Shown one piece after another: positions 13,473 through 24,842 of a stretch of 64,000 nt of DNA. The stretch spans positions 27,107,437 through 27,171,436 of the forward strand of contig NC_064763.1 of the NCBI RefSeq assembly GCF_011397635.1. The letters are read 5' to 3'. The translations under genes and the position numbers were made by a program. Within the stretch, counting starts at the first letter, position 1; each line of letters starts with the position of its first letter. This stretch comes from Epinephelus fuscoguttatus. Taxonomy: Eukaryota; Chordata; Actinopteri; Perciformes; Serranidae. The notes below the pieces were generated by a model, which saw only the letters and a list, made by a program, of their open reading frames with translations, searched no databases and had not been told where the DNA came from.

Positions 13473-15433
13473 CAGGGCTGAGTATTGTTTAAAAAATACA
13501 GATACCAGCATCAGTACCCTTAAAGTAATACCAATACCAGCGTGTAGTACAGCAACACATTCTCACTTCAACCTCATCACATATCGACATTTGGTCCAGG
13601 ACTTTCCACATCCAGATATGATGTGCAAGGTGCCACGGGTACGTTGGTCGTTGACGTTCAGGGACACTGTGTCAAGTTCTGCCTGTTACATGCATTGTCT
13701 TCTTTCAAAATACACTTCCGTTTACACAGGAAACTCACGATTTACATACAGTCTCTTTCAAAATAAAAGCACTACCTCAGTACAACACTGTGAATCTTAC
13801 AGGACAGGAACGCTGCTCTCCCAGGTAAAGGTTGGTGTTTGTTGGACCCATCCACCACTCCTCCCACCTGCCTGCCCCACTGGAACCTTTGCCACCTTAA
13901 ATTTTGTTCTTGTCCTGCAGCAGTTAAACTATAACCACGACTGGCTGTGTATCTTGGCAACATTAAAAGATGGCTTTTTTCATTGGTGTCTGATGCCACA
14001 AGTCACTGCCTATGCACCAAATTTCAATGACTTTCAACGGAGTGAGACAGGGGTTGAGTACAGCCATATTTTCAAACATTTTGGTGGCATCTCTGCACGC
14101 TGAGCTACTAACCCCTTGAAATGCAACACATTTGACATCAGCACACCACAGACTGCATGAGTTGTAGCAGCGGAGGTAGTGAGCCAATCACACATCGCAT
14201 TAAATCGCAGAATGCTAATGGTGCCGTGCGTTGAACGGCAAACCCATACAAATTGTGTTTTTTCTAGATCTGGGTACAAAAAGGATCAAATGCAAGTATT
14301 GTTTGACTGGAGAAGAATCAGTATTCAAGCTGTTGTCATGCACTGTTGGTATGCAAACCTACGAAAAGTAAAGCACCAGAATTCGTGTGTAACCCACATA
14401 ATCAAGAAGGCTGCTATCTCAACACCAACGCACTGACAGGAATAAACAAGGAAGTAGTTTGCATAAGGAGGCAGGTGTCTTGTGTTTTTATGTTCTTTGG
14501 TGGAATGAGTGTCACAACTCATTTTGTTGTATTCCTATGCAATGACAATAAAGGCTTTCTAGTTCTAGTTGGGGTGGTTGATGGATCACAAAACACAGGA
14601 CTTTCCTTCAGGAGACCGGCGTTTGGAAACGTGTGAAACCAAGTGAGCCTCAAGTGACCTTCTATAAAAAAAAAAAATTAAAAAAAAATGAACTGCTTGG
14701 CAGACCAGGTATCTGATTGAGACAGGCATTGGATTGTCAAAATGTGTAGTAAAAGGGACTGGGTGTTTAATTGGGATTAGGCTTTTAATTTAAGTTTTAC
14801 AGTACGTAACTGTATTTGCCTAAACCTAAAGATGCCAAACCATGTTTTTTTTCCTAAAGCTAACTTGCGTAACTTTGCATTAAGTCCATCCATACATCCA
14901 TCTTCTAACTGCTTCATCCTCTTTAGGGTCGCGGGGGGGCTGGAGCCTACCCCAGCTGACATTGGGCGAGAGGCGGGGTACACCCTGGACAGGCTATTGC
15001 AGGGCTGACACATAGAGACAGACAACCATTCACGCTCACATTCACACCTACGGACAATTTAGAGTCACCAATTAACCTGCACGTCTTTAGACTGTGGGAG
15101 GAAGCCGGAGTGCCCGGAGAGAACCCACGCTGACACGGGGAGAACATGCAAACTCTGCACAGAAGGGCTCCCACACCTAGAATCGAACCAGGAACCCTCT
15201 TGCTGTGAGGCGACAGTGCTAACCACCACACCACCGTGCCACCCCACTTTGTATTAAGGACATAATGTAATTTGTGGGGCGCTCATTCATTAGATATACT
15301 ATAAACAATTGTATGTGCATTTTCGTAAGATATAATACAAACTGTTCTATGAGGATATGTTGCAATTCTACAATTCTAACAGAGTTATTTCAGTCCACAC
15401 CTTAAGGATATCAAGTACTGTTACCCAACCCTA
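13473..15433. mobile_element. Possible old hAT-like element hosting a SINE
   Basis: The left edge CAGGGCTGAGTATTG and the right edge, whose reverse complement begins TAGGGTTGGGTAACAG, resemble the ends of a common fish interspersed repeat (GGGCTGGGTATCG type). No target-site duplication is convincing. The 211-aa open frame at 13468-14103 lies in this repeat and has no recognised domain. The SINE at 14885-15245 sits inside, so this element is the older one. Classification is tentative. Confidence 0.4.
14885..15245 (-). mobile_element. tRNA-derived SINE with 13-bp target duplication
   Basis: On the minus strand the element opens with a tRNA-like head: an A-box-like GTGGTTAGCACT (plus 15215-15226) and a B box GGTTCGATTC (plus 15180-15189). 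These are the internal RNA polymerase III promoter elements. The body contains the familiar fish SINE phrases about a cooled-down consensus such as CGGGGAGAACATGCAAACTC (plus strand). The minus-strand 3' end is a GATGGATG-type tail. It is flanked by ACTTTGCATTAAG (14872-14884) and ACTTTGTATTAAG (15246-15258), a 12/13 match, which defines the insertion exactly. Confidence 0.85.
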
Positions 15434-17979
15434 CCTCTTACACAAACACACAACATGCATATTATGAATGTGTATAACAAACATTGCTTGCATGGAATTC
15501 TAACTTTTGAAAAGCACGTATGAAAAAAAAAAACCCTAGCTGAAACTGTAGATTATAGTGTGGGCGCCAGGGTCCTGCACACATCATCAAGTCCCAGCTA
15601 TGCATTGTGTTGTAGGAACCTTATGGTGCAATTACTTGTCCTTCCCTCCCCTGACAAAGTGGCGTGGGCGGAAAAGCTTCTGTTAATCATGAGCTCTATT
15701 TTATCACTTCCAGGTAGGGTCCCTTTGCTGTGCGAGGGAGCTGCATTAGCACACTCGCCGAGAGATCCCCAGCCTGCATTACCATAATAGTGGCCAAAAT
15801 GTCAGTAAAAAAAAATCAGGGAATTCATCATCCCCTATCTCCCCTTCTTTTAAACATGTCGATTTTTCTGCTCTGCCAGATGACCCAGCAGCCCTCCTCA
15901 GTCCAATACCGACAAAGGGAGAGTTAATTTAATGGAGCAAAAATCGTCCACATGTAGTCATCGCCTCTTGTCTTGGCAGTTTGTACGGGAAACCATCAGT
16001 GACAGCCCGCCCCAGCCTCCTCCAAAGGTTCATTTGTCTGTAATGTACATTACAGTAAGAGTTTGTCTCTGTGTATGTGTGTGTGTGAGAGAGACAGAGC
16101 GCATAACGGAGGGAGAAATGGAACTATTACTGCAAGGTGTGTGTGTGTGTGTTCTCCAGTGTGTGTATTCCATTAAATGCAAGCACGGTGTACCAGTGTT
16201 AATCTATGTGAGTGGCCAAGCAGGCGGCAGAGTGTGAGTCAGTGCGGGGGTGCGGACATGGAGTGAGGGTAAGGGGCCAACTAATGCTGAGTGGCAGTTG
16301 ATAATGCCAGACCGTTATATCAGCATCTGCCCTCCGGCTCCATGCTTACCTCTCCAAGCCTGCTGCTGCCATCAAGCATTTCAACAAAGACACACACACA
16401 CACACAATGACACAACTGCCTTGCAAACACTCCGCATTCTGCAGCAAACAGTCCCTTGCACAAAATCTAATCAAACAGAGGTTATGTGGCGCCTCAAGCC
16501 ATCGTAACAAATTACAACTTCATTTGATGTGTGCATATCTCGCCTGCTAACACAAAACAAATATTTGCACACACAGACGGAGTTGAAACCCACCTCAAAA
16601 CAGAAACAAAGCGCCATTTTAGTTCCCACGTAGAGAGCAAGCACGTTTCTTCCCCCTCCACTTCTCTGGAGTGTATAATTGCTGCGGCGTCACTGAGAGC
16701 TTTTGTATGTTTATTTTTGAGGAGCTTAAAACCCTTTAAAATAAGACATCAAAGGGGATATTTCTGCTCATGCACACATATTCCTCTGATCAGATAAGAA
16801 GTATCAAAAGTCTAACATTCACATCAGTGGAGCGTGACATTTGGAATCAGGCCACACAATAATGGCTTAATAAAGTTGGCCCTCGTGCGACTCTGACGTC
16901 TGCAGCTAATATCCAATTAACCTTAGAACATCGCTGATAATATAGAATCCCTGTCTGCGGCTAACTGCAGGTACAGTGCAAGTATTAACACAGCACACAC
17001 AGACAAAGAAAACCATAGACACACACACGCACCTGGAAATAAAAGCCTTGGTGCAGTGGGGGAAAGGAAGCCGTATGAGGACTGACAGCTGAATTTAGTG
17101 GCACACAAGGCCAGAGCGGAGGCTTGGCACTGACAAATGAAGAGTATGGAAATGAGGTTGGCTTTAACATTGTGAATCAACTTGTTTCTGCATTATCCAG
17201 CACATGAATGTCTGTAATGTCTTCCTTTAACTTCAGCACGACAAGAATATAAGACATGGCTGTGTACATATTTGCCCTTGAACCATAATGTACAAAATGC
17301 TCCATTACAGCAGACCTTGGGAATGACTGGTTGACAGTGGAAGTGGTTTTTATTTTACAATAAATAGAGCAGAGGGAAAAGTCAAAAAGAAGAAGAAGAA
17401 CAGAGGTGAATTCACATGAGTGGGTCATGTAATCAAAGCATCCCTCTACAACACAGAGTTGTTTACTTCAGTGAGCCTTTGATTCTTATCCTGTTGCAGG
17501 CAGGACTAGTGAGGTAAAGCCTTAAGGCAGACTCATGTCAATTCCACATTGCTGCTTTTTGGCAAAGCAGCTGAATTTTCCGTCTTGCCTTGGTATCGAT
17601 AATGATCAGGATAAGAGTCAGAGAGCATAGAAGTAATCATTAAGAGAAGCTTCTTTGCTGTAGCAGTAGTTCATGCATTGATTTGTGGGTAACACTTTCT
17701 GATAAGGGTACAAATCAGGTGCTTAAGTAACTGATGCATGAGTCATGACGAATTAATGAATCATAAATGAATGCAGGGTGCATCGCAAATTCCTGTTGGT
17801 AACTTTTAGGAATCATTGAGTCACAGCCCAGCCCCCAGAAGAAAATGTTCGCACCATGAATGCATTACATTTGCATGTCTCAAATGTATCATATCAACAT
17901 TTCTAAAGTGACGTAATATCTCAGCTGTCTTTAGTCATCGGGGGGTGGAGGGAATGGTAAATGGCATATCACCAAGGCG
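15434..17979. other. Intergenic, no gene seen
   Basis: No gene recognised. GT-rich tracts lie at about 16074-16088 and 16137-16152, and a CA run at about 16390-16406. Short open frames here are compositional. Confidence 0.5.
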
Positions 17980-18650
17980 CCTGCCAAGCTGCAGACCACT
18001 ACCGACAACTGTTCGAAACCATCAACACCAGCTGTGTTTTGGCAACCCATTGTGGCGTTTCTACCCATGTTTGAGGCACTGAACCTGAGTGTTTTTAGCA
18101 GCACAGTGCAGTGTTTCCCAGCAGCGTCTATGGTGTTTTTCAATGACACACTGCTGCATTTTGCGATTTTCCTGCCAAGCTTCAGTCCACTGTTCAAAAC
18201 CAACAACGCCAGTTGACTTTTGGTGACCCTGTGTGGCATTTCCACCCATGTTTGTGGCACTGAACCTTCGTATTTTTGGCAGCACGCTGCAGCGTTTCCA
18301 GCGACATTTGTGGCAACAAAACCGGGTATTTTTCACAGCTAGTTGCTGCGTTTATCAATTTTCCTGCCAAGCTGCAGACCACTGTTCAAAACCAGCATCA
18401 CTGGATGTTTTTGGCAATCCGTCACTGCATTTCCACCAGTGTTTGTGGCACCAATCCCAGGTGTTTTTCACTGACACGTGACATTTTACAGCAGTGTTTG
18501 AGACACTGAACATGGGTGTTTTTCCATGATACATGATGGCATTTCCCAGCAGCAATTGAGTTACCGAAACTGGGTGTTTAACCAACACATAACAGCGTTT
18601 CCAAGCAGCTTTTGTGCTCCCAAATGTGGGTGCTTTAAGCCAAAACAGTA
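17980..18650. repeat. Tandem repeat, about 191-bp unit with inner subrepeats
   Basis: The phrase CCTGCCAAGCT opens successive units at 17980, 18171 and 18363, so spacing is 191-192 bases. Each unit continues with CCACTGTTC(A/G)AAACCA and then TTTTGG. Inside each unit a smaller motif recurs (GTTT then GAGGCACTGAAC or GTGGCAC, then GTGTTTTT), and degenerate subunits run on to about 18640. This is a satellite-like tandem array; no coding content is supported. Confidence 0.75.
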
Positions 18651-19960
18651 TCTTTTTCCAACCATAACCAAGTGAATTTTGGGCCTAAACCTAACCACAC
18701 CTTCACTGCAGCATTGTTGAGAACATATCCGTGGTTTGCATTTTATATATGCCACTAGATTAGCTGGTTAAGTGATACAGAAAATAGAATTTCAGACCCA
18801 TTTGATCATGCCAGTGCCAATTCTCATCAAAATATGACGCTGTTTAATCAAAGTGCTAATCACATGTAAACTTCTACATGTTTCTACAATGTAAACTGTT
18901 GCTGTATATGCTCAAACATCCATTTTCTCTTGGTTTATAAACTGGCGTTGTTAGATTTACTTGATTTTAGTGCACCCCTACTGTGCCACACTCCACTACA
19001 ACAAACAAAAAACATAATTAAAAAGAAAAAACATGCCACCCCCTACTGTGATATAGATGTTTGCATCTGACTACCATAAAACAGCATCATATTTTTAAGA
19101 GAATATAGTGTTCTGCTTTTTGAGACGCCGATCCCATGCATGGGTCTGAATAACCCTCCTCTAACTGGATTCTGGCTAATCTGGGGGCATATCAATGTAT
19201 GTAGCTAATCATATAACTCACTGGGACTTCATGTCTGAATGGTGAGCAACAAGAATTCATGCTACATCCTGCTTTCATTCTTGCATTAAATCATTGTGCA
19301 TCACTTGAGCATGCAGCGTTTATTGTAAAGTGTTACTGATTTGGACACAAATGGTTACTCACTTGTGTCTCTGTGGTGTGAAACAGAACGGTGATATGTT
19401 AAGAGCGCAATGTGCTGCTGACAGATGGAGAGCAGCCAGAAATGATGTGAGACAGCGGGTGGAAAATTGTGCAATCCCTGGAAATTGAGCAGAAATTGAG
19501 CAGCGAAGCACGGCTGCTCCCGTGACCCGTGAGCCATGTAGCCACAGAGGATCAGGGCCACCTCAGACAAAAGCCTAACAACCAGGCAGCAGGAGAAATC
19601 AGCCCTTGGAGTGCACACCACTTCTCTGTCTGAAGCTGCAGATGCAAGTCAATGATTCTTTGGAGCATGTCACCAAATGACCCTAATTGATAGCCTGTGA
19701 ACGAGGTCACTCTATTTTTTTTTTTTTTTGTCTCTCCCCCCAAGCTCCTGAATCTGAAGCAGAGGAAGGAAGGAACAAGGGAGGAAGAAGCAACACACTA
19801 ACCTTTAATATGTGAGAAGCAAAATGGCTGCGTACCAGCTCTATCTCTACAATTTTCTCTTTTCATTGAGGAAAAGTACTATTTCATTCATGCCATTTCC
19901 GTTCATTCATCAGCTGGGGCCAGCCTAGACTCACAGTGCCATCTCCACACCAACATTCTT
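18651..19960. other. Intergenic, upstream of vgf
   Basis: No gene recognised. A T run lies at 19714-19729. The stretch leads into the vgf promoter; distal regulatory elements cannot be called from the sequence alone. Confidence 0.5.
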
Positions 19961-20066
19961 ATCAATGGAAGTGACGTCAGCACTGCCTGCAGCTGGGGGG
20001 TGGTGGTGGGGGTGGTCACGTGGTTCAGTCAGGGGTATATACAATAAAGTTGCGCTGACAGTGGAG
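19961..20066 (+). promoter_or_regulatory. vgf: vgf promoter: CRE, E-box and TATA box
   Basis: A perfect palindromic cAMP response element TGACGTCA lies at 19972-19979. It is followed by a G-rich stretch, an E-box core CACGTG at 20017-20022 and a TATA-like TATATACA from 20036. Transcription should start about 30 bases later, near 20066, which puts the CRE roughly 90 bases upstream of it. Mammalian VGF is known to be induced through a promoter-proximal CRE (CREB, neurotrophin and activity signalling), so the arrangement fits the gene. The start site is inferred, not shown. Confidence 0.75.
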
Positions 20067-20303
20067 CTGAAAACATTCACTCAATTGTACATTAGCGCCA
20101 GGGCTGCTGCCATACAAACACACCACACCACTAAATAAAGATCCGACAGTCTGATTTTTTTTCTGTCTTGATGTTGGTCACAGGCTGAAGAGAGAGGGGG
20201 GAAAAACAGAAATTCTCTCAGGTGATCCACCATTCATGAAATAATCTTGGCTTTACCCGCGCTGTGAGTTTCACCACTTCCCCACCCCCCAGTGGGACTC
20301 CAG
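20066..20303 (+). other. vgf: vgf non-coding exon 1 (5' UTR)
   Basis: The exon runs from the inferred start about 30 bases after the TATA box to a consensus donor CAG|gtaagt at 20303/20304. The next exon begins after ...cttcttcag at 22366, 29 bases before the vgf ATG. This matches the known VGF design of non-coding 5' exon sequence and a single coding exon. The intron is 20304-22365; its short open frames are not coding. Confidence 0.7.
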
Positions 20304-22394
20304 GTAAGTGGAACGAAATCTCATTTTGGATCATTCACAAGCCATAATCAGATAGGTCAGGCCATTTATTACTGCTATTTGTTTAATCATTTTTAAATTC
20401 TGATTTTTATCTGTAAAAAAATGAAGAGAGGCTTGTTTTAGGCTTGAGTGTGGAAGAATTTTGTCACAACGTCAACTTTATCACTAGGATTTATCTGTTT
20501 GCTGCAACATGGGCGATTGGTGTTTGTCTAATTTTAAAGTAGAAGTGCACTGCGTCTGTTTCTGTGATTTATTTTTAAGTAAAACATTTTTTTAATTTAA
20601 GCTATTTTAGAAATATTAAGTTATTTTCCAGATTTTTTTTTTTTGCTTTTTACTAAATTAAAATATGAACACATGTTCTACAAAAAATACGTTTTTTATG
20701 AATGTATTGATGTGTAAAATGATTAATAATTGTAACAGCATAAAACAATACAATGTTATTTTGTATTTATTTGGGAGGGATAATGTGAGAATCAAGGCTC
20801 TATAATTATAGATAATTATCTCTAAAAAATATTTCTATGTGCAGCTGCTGCTCAAGAGCCCCTTTAAAAATTCGGTCGATATTATTCAAACGTGAATGTA
20901 CCAAATATCGTGCCATTTTGGGAGATTTAAAAATCCACAGTCAATTACTTGTTATCAAGTTATAATTAAATTAGAGTCTAAATCACGTCTTCTGCAGGCC
21001 AGTTTCATTATAATGTGGATTTGTTTCGTTTTCCAACTTACTGATCCAGTTTATAAAAATTGAAATAGTTAAAAATTTGGGCTGCACGCTGTGCTGTGCT
21101 GCCCAAATTTCTGCTTGTCTGCATTCCACCACTGCCACTGAGGGGAAACATGCCCACACCACACAAGGACAAAGCCGTGTTACTTACTGACTGCTCACCC
21201 TCTCGTTCCTTGTGCGCCCCAAAACGGCTTTATGCGCTAAAATCTTAACATTGGGCTCATTTACAATTTCGATGGACCACTCAGGGACCGTAGGGTTAAA
21301 TAACTCAACCGTAGCCACCAGCTTTACGCATGACTTCCCCGTGCGTGCCGTCTTTATACCGGTGTCCTGCTCATGATCGCTTTGACGCATGGAATACCAA
21401 AATCACAGCTAATACAGAGGCAGAGCTCGGATCAATTTGTGCTTTCTGTATTTTTCTCATCAAATAGGCATTTTGCGCTTAAAATGGCAAGCGCGTGCGC
21501 TCCGGTTGGGTTGGCTTGGAGACAGAGGTGAGACATTATTTTTTTTTAAATGCCAGAAATTCAAACTGAAAATTCAATACGTGCAGATTTCTTTACTGTT
21601 TTAACAGTTTATTCGGTTCAATCTCACCAGGAGACGAAAAATGTAAGAGCATGCATCAATTCGTCCGCGCGGTGGAGAGATAATGACTGGGTTAACGCAC
21701 GACCACAGACAAAAAATGGCTCACGTGTAGGTTGGAGGCGCAATTTATGTATGCAAATTATTGCCTTCCTCTTAACAGACATGGGCAATTAAATATCGAG
21801 AGAATCACGACTGGCTTGTGCGGTCAGATCAGACCTTCATCTCTGTGTTTCTAGACACATAAATGGCAAAAAATGACATAAGAAATATTTTAAACCAGAA
21901 TTTGAATTTGCTTTAAAAAAATATCCATAGTTAAATTTGAAACAGATATGAGAAGGGGAAGCGTGCAACTTTCTTTGTTGGATCTGGCATGCCTCATCAG
22001 ACTGCGTTTGGCTGCGTGCTTTGTTCTCAAACGTTTGTCACAGTGTTAACTGCTTTTGTATGGTGGCTTCATGGTGGAAAAAATGATTTGTCTGTAAATT
22101 AGGGACAGGTAATCTCTCTAGTATTTTACATTTCTGGCAGTCTGTGTGCCTTAATCGTAAGTCTGAAGGGAAGTGTTCTTTTTTTTTTTTCAAGACTGGC
22201 CTTTTTACAACGCAGCTGTATATTATTAAATGATCCAGATGTGCTCACACTGCCATTGAAATTCAACATAATACTGATTCCAGTGGGAAAAAAACAGATG
22301 ATATGTGAAACATTTCTCATGCGTCTTTTGTCCTTCTCCCTCTTCCGTCTTCCTTTCTTCTTCAGGTGCTTAACCTCCCTCCTGCCAGTTCTGC

Positions 22395-24425
22395 ATGGTC
22401 ATGACCTGTCATCACGCCCCTTCCACAGCCCACCTCATCCTATTGGTCCTGCTCATTGTCACTCCACAGCTGGCTGGCACCGCCCCTGCGTGGGGTGAGG
22501 GAAGGGAGGGAGGGGTGGAGGGGCACACCCGGACAGACCTTAAAGAGGACAACCTCGCCCCCTTTCTCTCGCCCCCACCCCAGAGTCTCTCCAGCCCTGA
22601 CAACTCGTCGTTAGACCGGGGCCGGGGCCCGGGTCAAGATAACCAGTCAGATAAAGTGACGGACCCTGCGCAGGTGCTCGCTGTTCTTTTAGAGGCCCTG
22701 GACCACCCGGGGGAGAGTGAAATCCAGGCAAGCAGGGACAGAGACTTGGAAGAGGATCAGAGTCACGAGCTGCCCTCCATTGAAGGCTTGGAGGGTGGTG
22801 AGATAAGGAGAACGGGGGAGACAGAGGGAGAGAGGGGGGTGGAGGAGGAGAGGGAGGGGCCAGGGGCTGATAAGGCTATTGAACAGCTAATTGTAGGCCA
22901 TTTGACAGCTGCTCAGGGTGATGACTTAAAGGAAAGGGATGAGGAGGATAAAAACACAAGGTCAGAGGAGGATCAAGGGTGGTCCGTGGAGGATGTGGGC
23001 ACTGATAGTGTAAATGAGGAGGAAGGGACAGAAGAAGATGAGAGGCAGGAGGAGGGGAATGATTTAGAAAGTTTCTTATACAAGGCGAGAGCAGGTTCCA
23101 CCTCACAGGGAGATGATCCCTCTCTACAGCGCAAAATAAGAGGCTACTTCCAAAACATTGACTTGGGTCTCCAAGATAATGAGATCCTGCCTCCTCTGAA
23201 GGGCTACAAGGCATACAACACTCAGCTGGCACGAGCCGGGAAGAAGCTGCACTGGGAGGAGAACCAGTCCCGCAACCGACCCGTCAAGGGGGGCAACTTC
23301 ATGGATGACTTTGAGGATGAAGGAGAGGAGCTGGAGGAGGAGGTGGAAGAAGAAGAGGAGAGCCTCTCCCACATGGAAGAGGAGGCAAGAGCGCGCGCAG
23401 AAAAACAGGAGGTGCTCCGGCAGCAGGAGGAGGCGGAGCGAGCCAGGGAGGAGGAGCAGAGGCTGGCAGACATCGCCTCTGACATGCTGCTGCAGTATAT
23501 GGGGAGGAAGCAGCAGTCCTACATGAAGCCCCGGCAGAAAAGCAGCATGGGGGCCGCCAGCAACACGGCTGAGGACAAGCGCTCAGAGGAGGTCATCCCT
23601 GATGAAGATGACCTGGACCAGCAAATGATCGACAGGCTGATTGAGATCAGCAGCAAGCTGCACCTGCCTGCTGACGATGTGATTGAGATTATTAGTGACG
23701 TGGAGGAGAAGAAGAAAAAAAGGAAAGAGCTGCAACAGCTGCCGACCAACAGCAACCCTGTCGCCCCGCGCTTCAGGCCTCTGGTACCTCCGCCTCTGGC
23801 TGCTCCACCTATCTACCACTACACAGCCTCAAAAAACCCCAAGAAAGCCCCTTATAGGTACAACAAGTCCAACAAAAAGTGGCACAAGGACAAAGTCAAG
23901 TCATACAAGCAGGACTATTGGTATAAGCCTCAGAAGCAGCTTGACTACTGGTACAAACCCCAGAAACAGTTTTTAGCTTTCCCCTCCTATCCATACTACC
24001 AGAAGCCATATCGGGCATACTACCCTGTTTATTTCCCGTATCCTAAACCACAATATTATGGCAAGCCCTCCCCCTCCAGAGACCAGCCATTCGGCCCCCA
24101 GGAACTTGACCTCCAGGCCCCAAGGCGCAGGCACAGGGCTGGGGGTAAGAATCGTGGACAGGGCTGGAGGCAGCAGCCAGTGCCGCGCCTGCCTCTCACC
24201 CCTTATATCTCTAACTATATCCTCCCTCACCCACGGACCTACCAACCCCTACCTCCGCCCAAACCAATAACCACGCCCAGGAGAGGCAGGCGACCCCCGT
24301 ACTACTATCAACAAGTCACACCAGGAGATGACTATGAGGAAGATGGGCTGGTGCCTCAGCTGGACAGTGAGGAGGAGCTGGAAAACTTTATTGAGAGGAT
24401 CTACATGAAACGCAGAATGTATTGA
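22395..24425 (+). CDS. vgf: VGF nerve growth factor inducible (neuropeptide precursor)
   Basis: A 676-aa secreted granin-like precursor of neurons and endocrine cells, cut by prohormone convertases into bioactive peptides. The whole CDS lies in one exon, as in mammalian VGF (about 615 aa). Residues about 9-30 form a hydrophobic signal peptide (HLILLVLLIVTPQLAG). An acidic, Glu-rich middle follows. Diagnostic blocks are RLADIASDMLLQYM from residue 356, the EDKRS cleavage site (KR 395-396), IDRLIEISSKLHLPADDV from 412 followed by EEKKKKRK, NYILPHPRTYQPLPPP near 610-620 (the TLQP peptide region) and the C-terminal EEELENFIERI. Several dibasic sites (KR, RR, KKKK) are present. Odd: a Tyr- and Lys-rich segment at about 485-570 with a tandem copy of DYWYKPQKQ. 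The ATG is the first in the exon, 29 bases after the acceptor. Confidence 0.95.
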   Translation: MVMTCHHAPSTAHLILLVLLIVTPQLAGTAPAWGEGREGGVEGHTRTDLKEDNLAPFLSPPPQSLSSPDNSSLDRGRGPGQDNQSDKVTDPAQVLAVLLEALDHPGESEIQASRDRDLEEDQSHELPSIEGLEGGEIRRTGETEGERGVEEEREGPGADKAIEQLIVGHLTAAQGDDLKERDEEDKNTRSEEDQGWSVEDVGTDSVNEEEGTEEDERQEEGNDLESFLYKARAGSTSQGDDPSLQRKIRGYFQNIDLGLQDNEILPPLKGYKAYNTQLARAGKKLHWEENQSRNRPVKGGNFMDDFEDEGEELEEEVEEEEESLSHMEEEARARAEKQEVLRQQEEAERAREEEQRLADIASDMLLQYMGRKQQSYMKPRQKSSMGAASNTAEDKRSEEVIPDEDDLDQQMIDRLIEISSKLHLPADDVIEIISDVEEKKKKRKELQQLPTNSNPVAPRFRPLVPPPLAAPPIYHYTASKNPKKAPYRYNKSNKKWHKDKVKSYKQDYWYKPQKQLDYWYKPQKQFLAFPSYPYYQKPYRAYYPVYFPYPKPQYYGKPSPSRDQPFGPQELDLQAPRRRHRAGGKNRGQGWRQQPVPRLPLTPYISNYILPHPRTYQPLPPPKPITTPRRGRRPPYYYQQVTPGDDYEEDGLVPQLDSEEELENFIERIYMKRRMY

Positions 24426-24796
24426 GACACTTTTTGGACATTTTGTCAGATCAGAGGGACTGACAGAGGTGGGATAGAATTTACAGTAGCTGGAGAAAAG
24501 AGAGGTGAAAAAAAAGACTCGGAGGAGATATGTGATTTGAGCCTGATGGGAAATTTAAGGGTCAAGAAGTAAAAAGTTAGATTTACGTTGTTTTAATCAC
24601 CGTATCTTTTGTTGATTTTTCTCTGTCAGGGAGAGGATGAAGGGGTCCCAGTTTAAGCTCCCTGTAACCATGTTCAGCCTCTTGCTCAGTTTACATTTTG
24701 AAACAGAACATACCATGGTGTATGTTTGCCTCCATTCAGGTCAATCTCTGATGCTCTTGCATTTTCAGAGTTTTCTAGAGGGCACACACACACAGA

Positions 24797-24842
<46 letters not shown>

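Noticed and set aside
13468-14103. 211-aa plus-strand open frame
   Set aside because: It lies in an interspersed repeat, has no domain, and is compositionally random.
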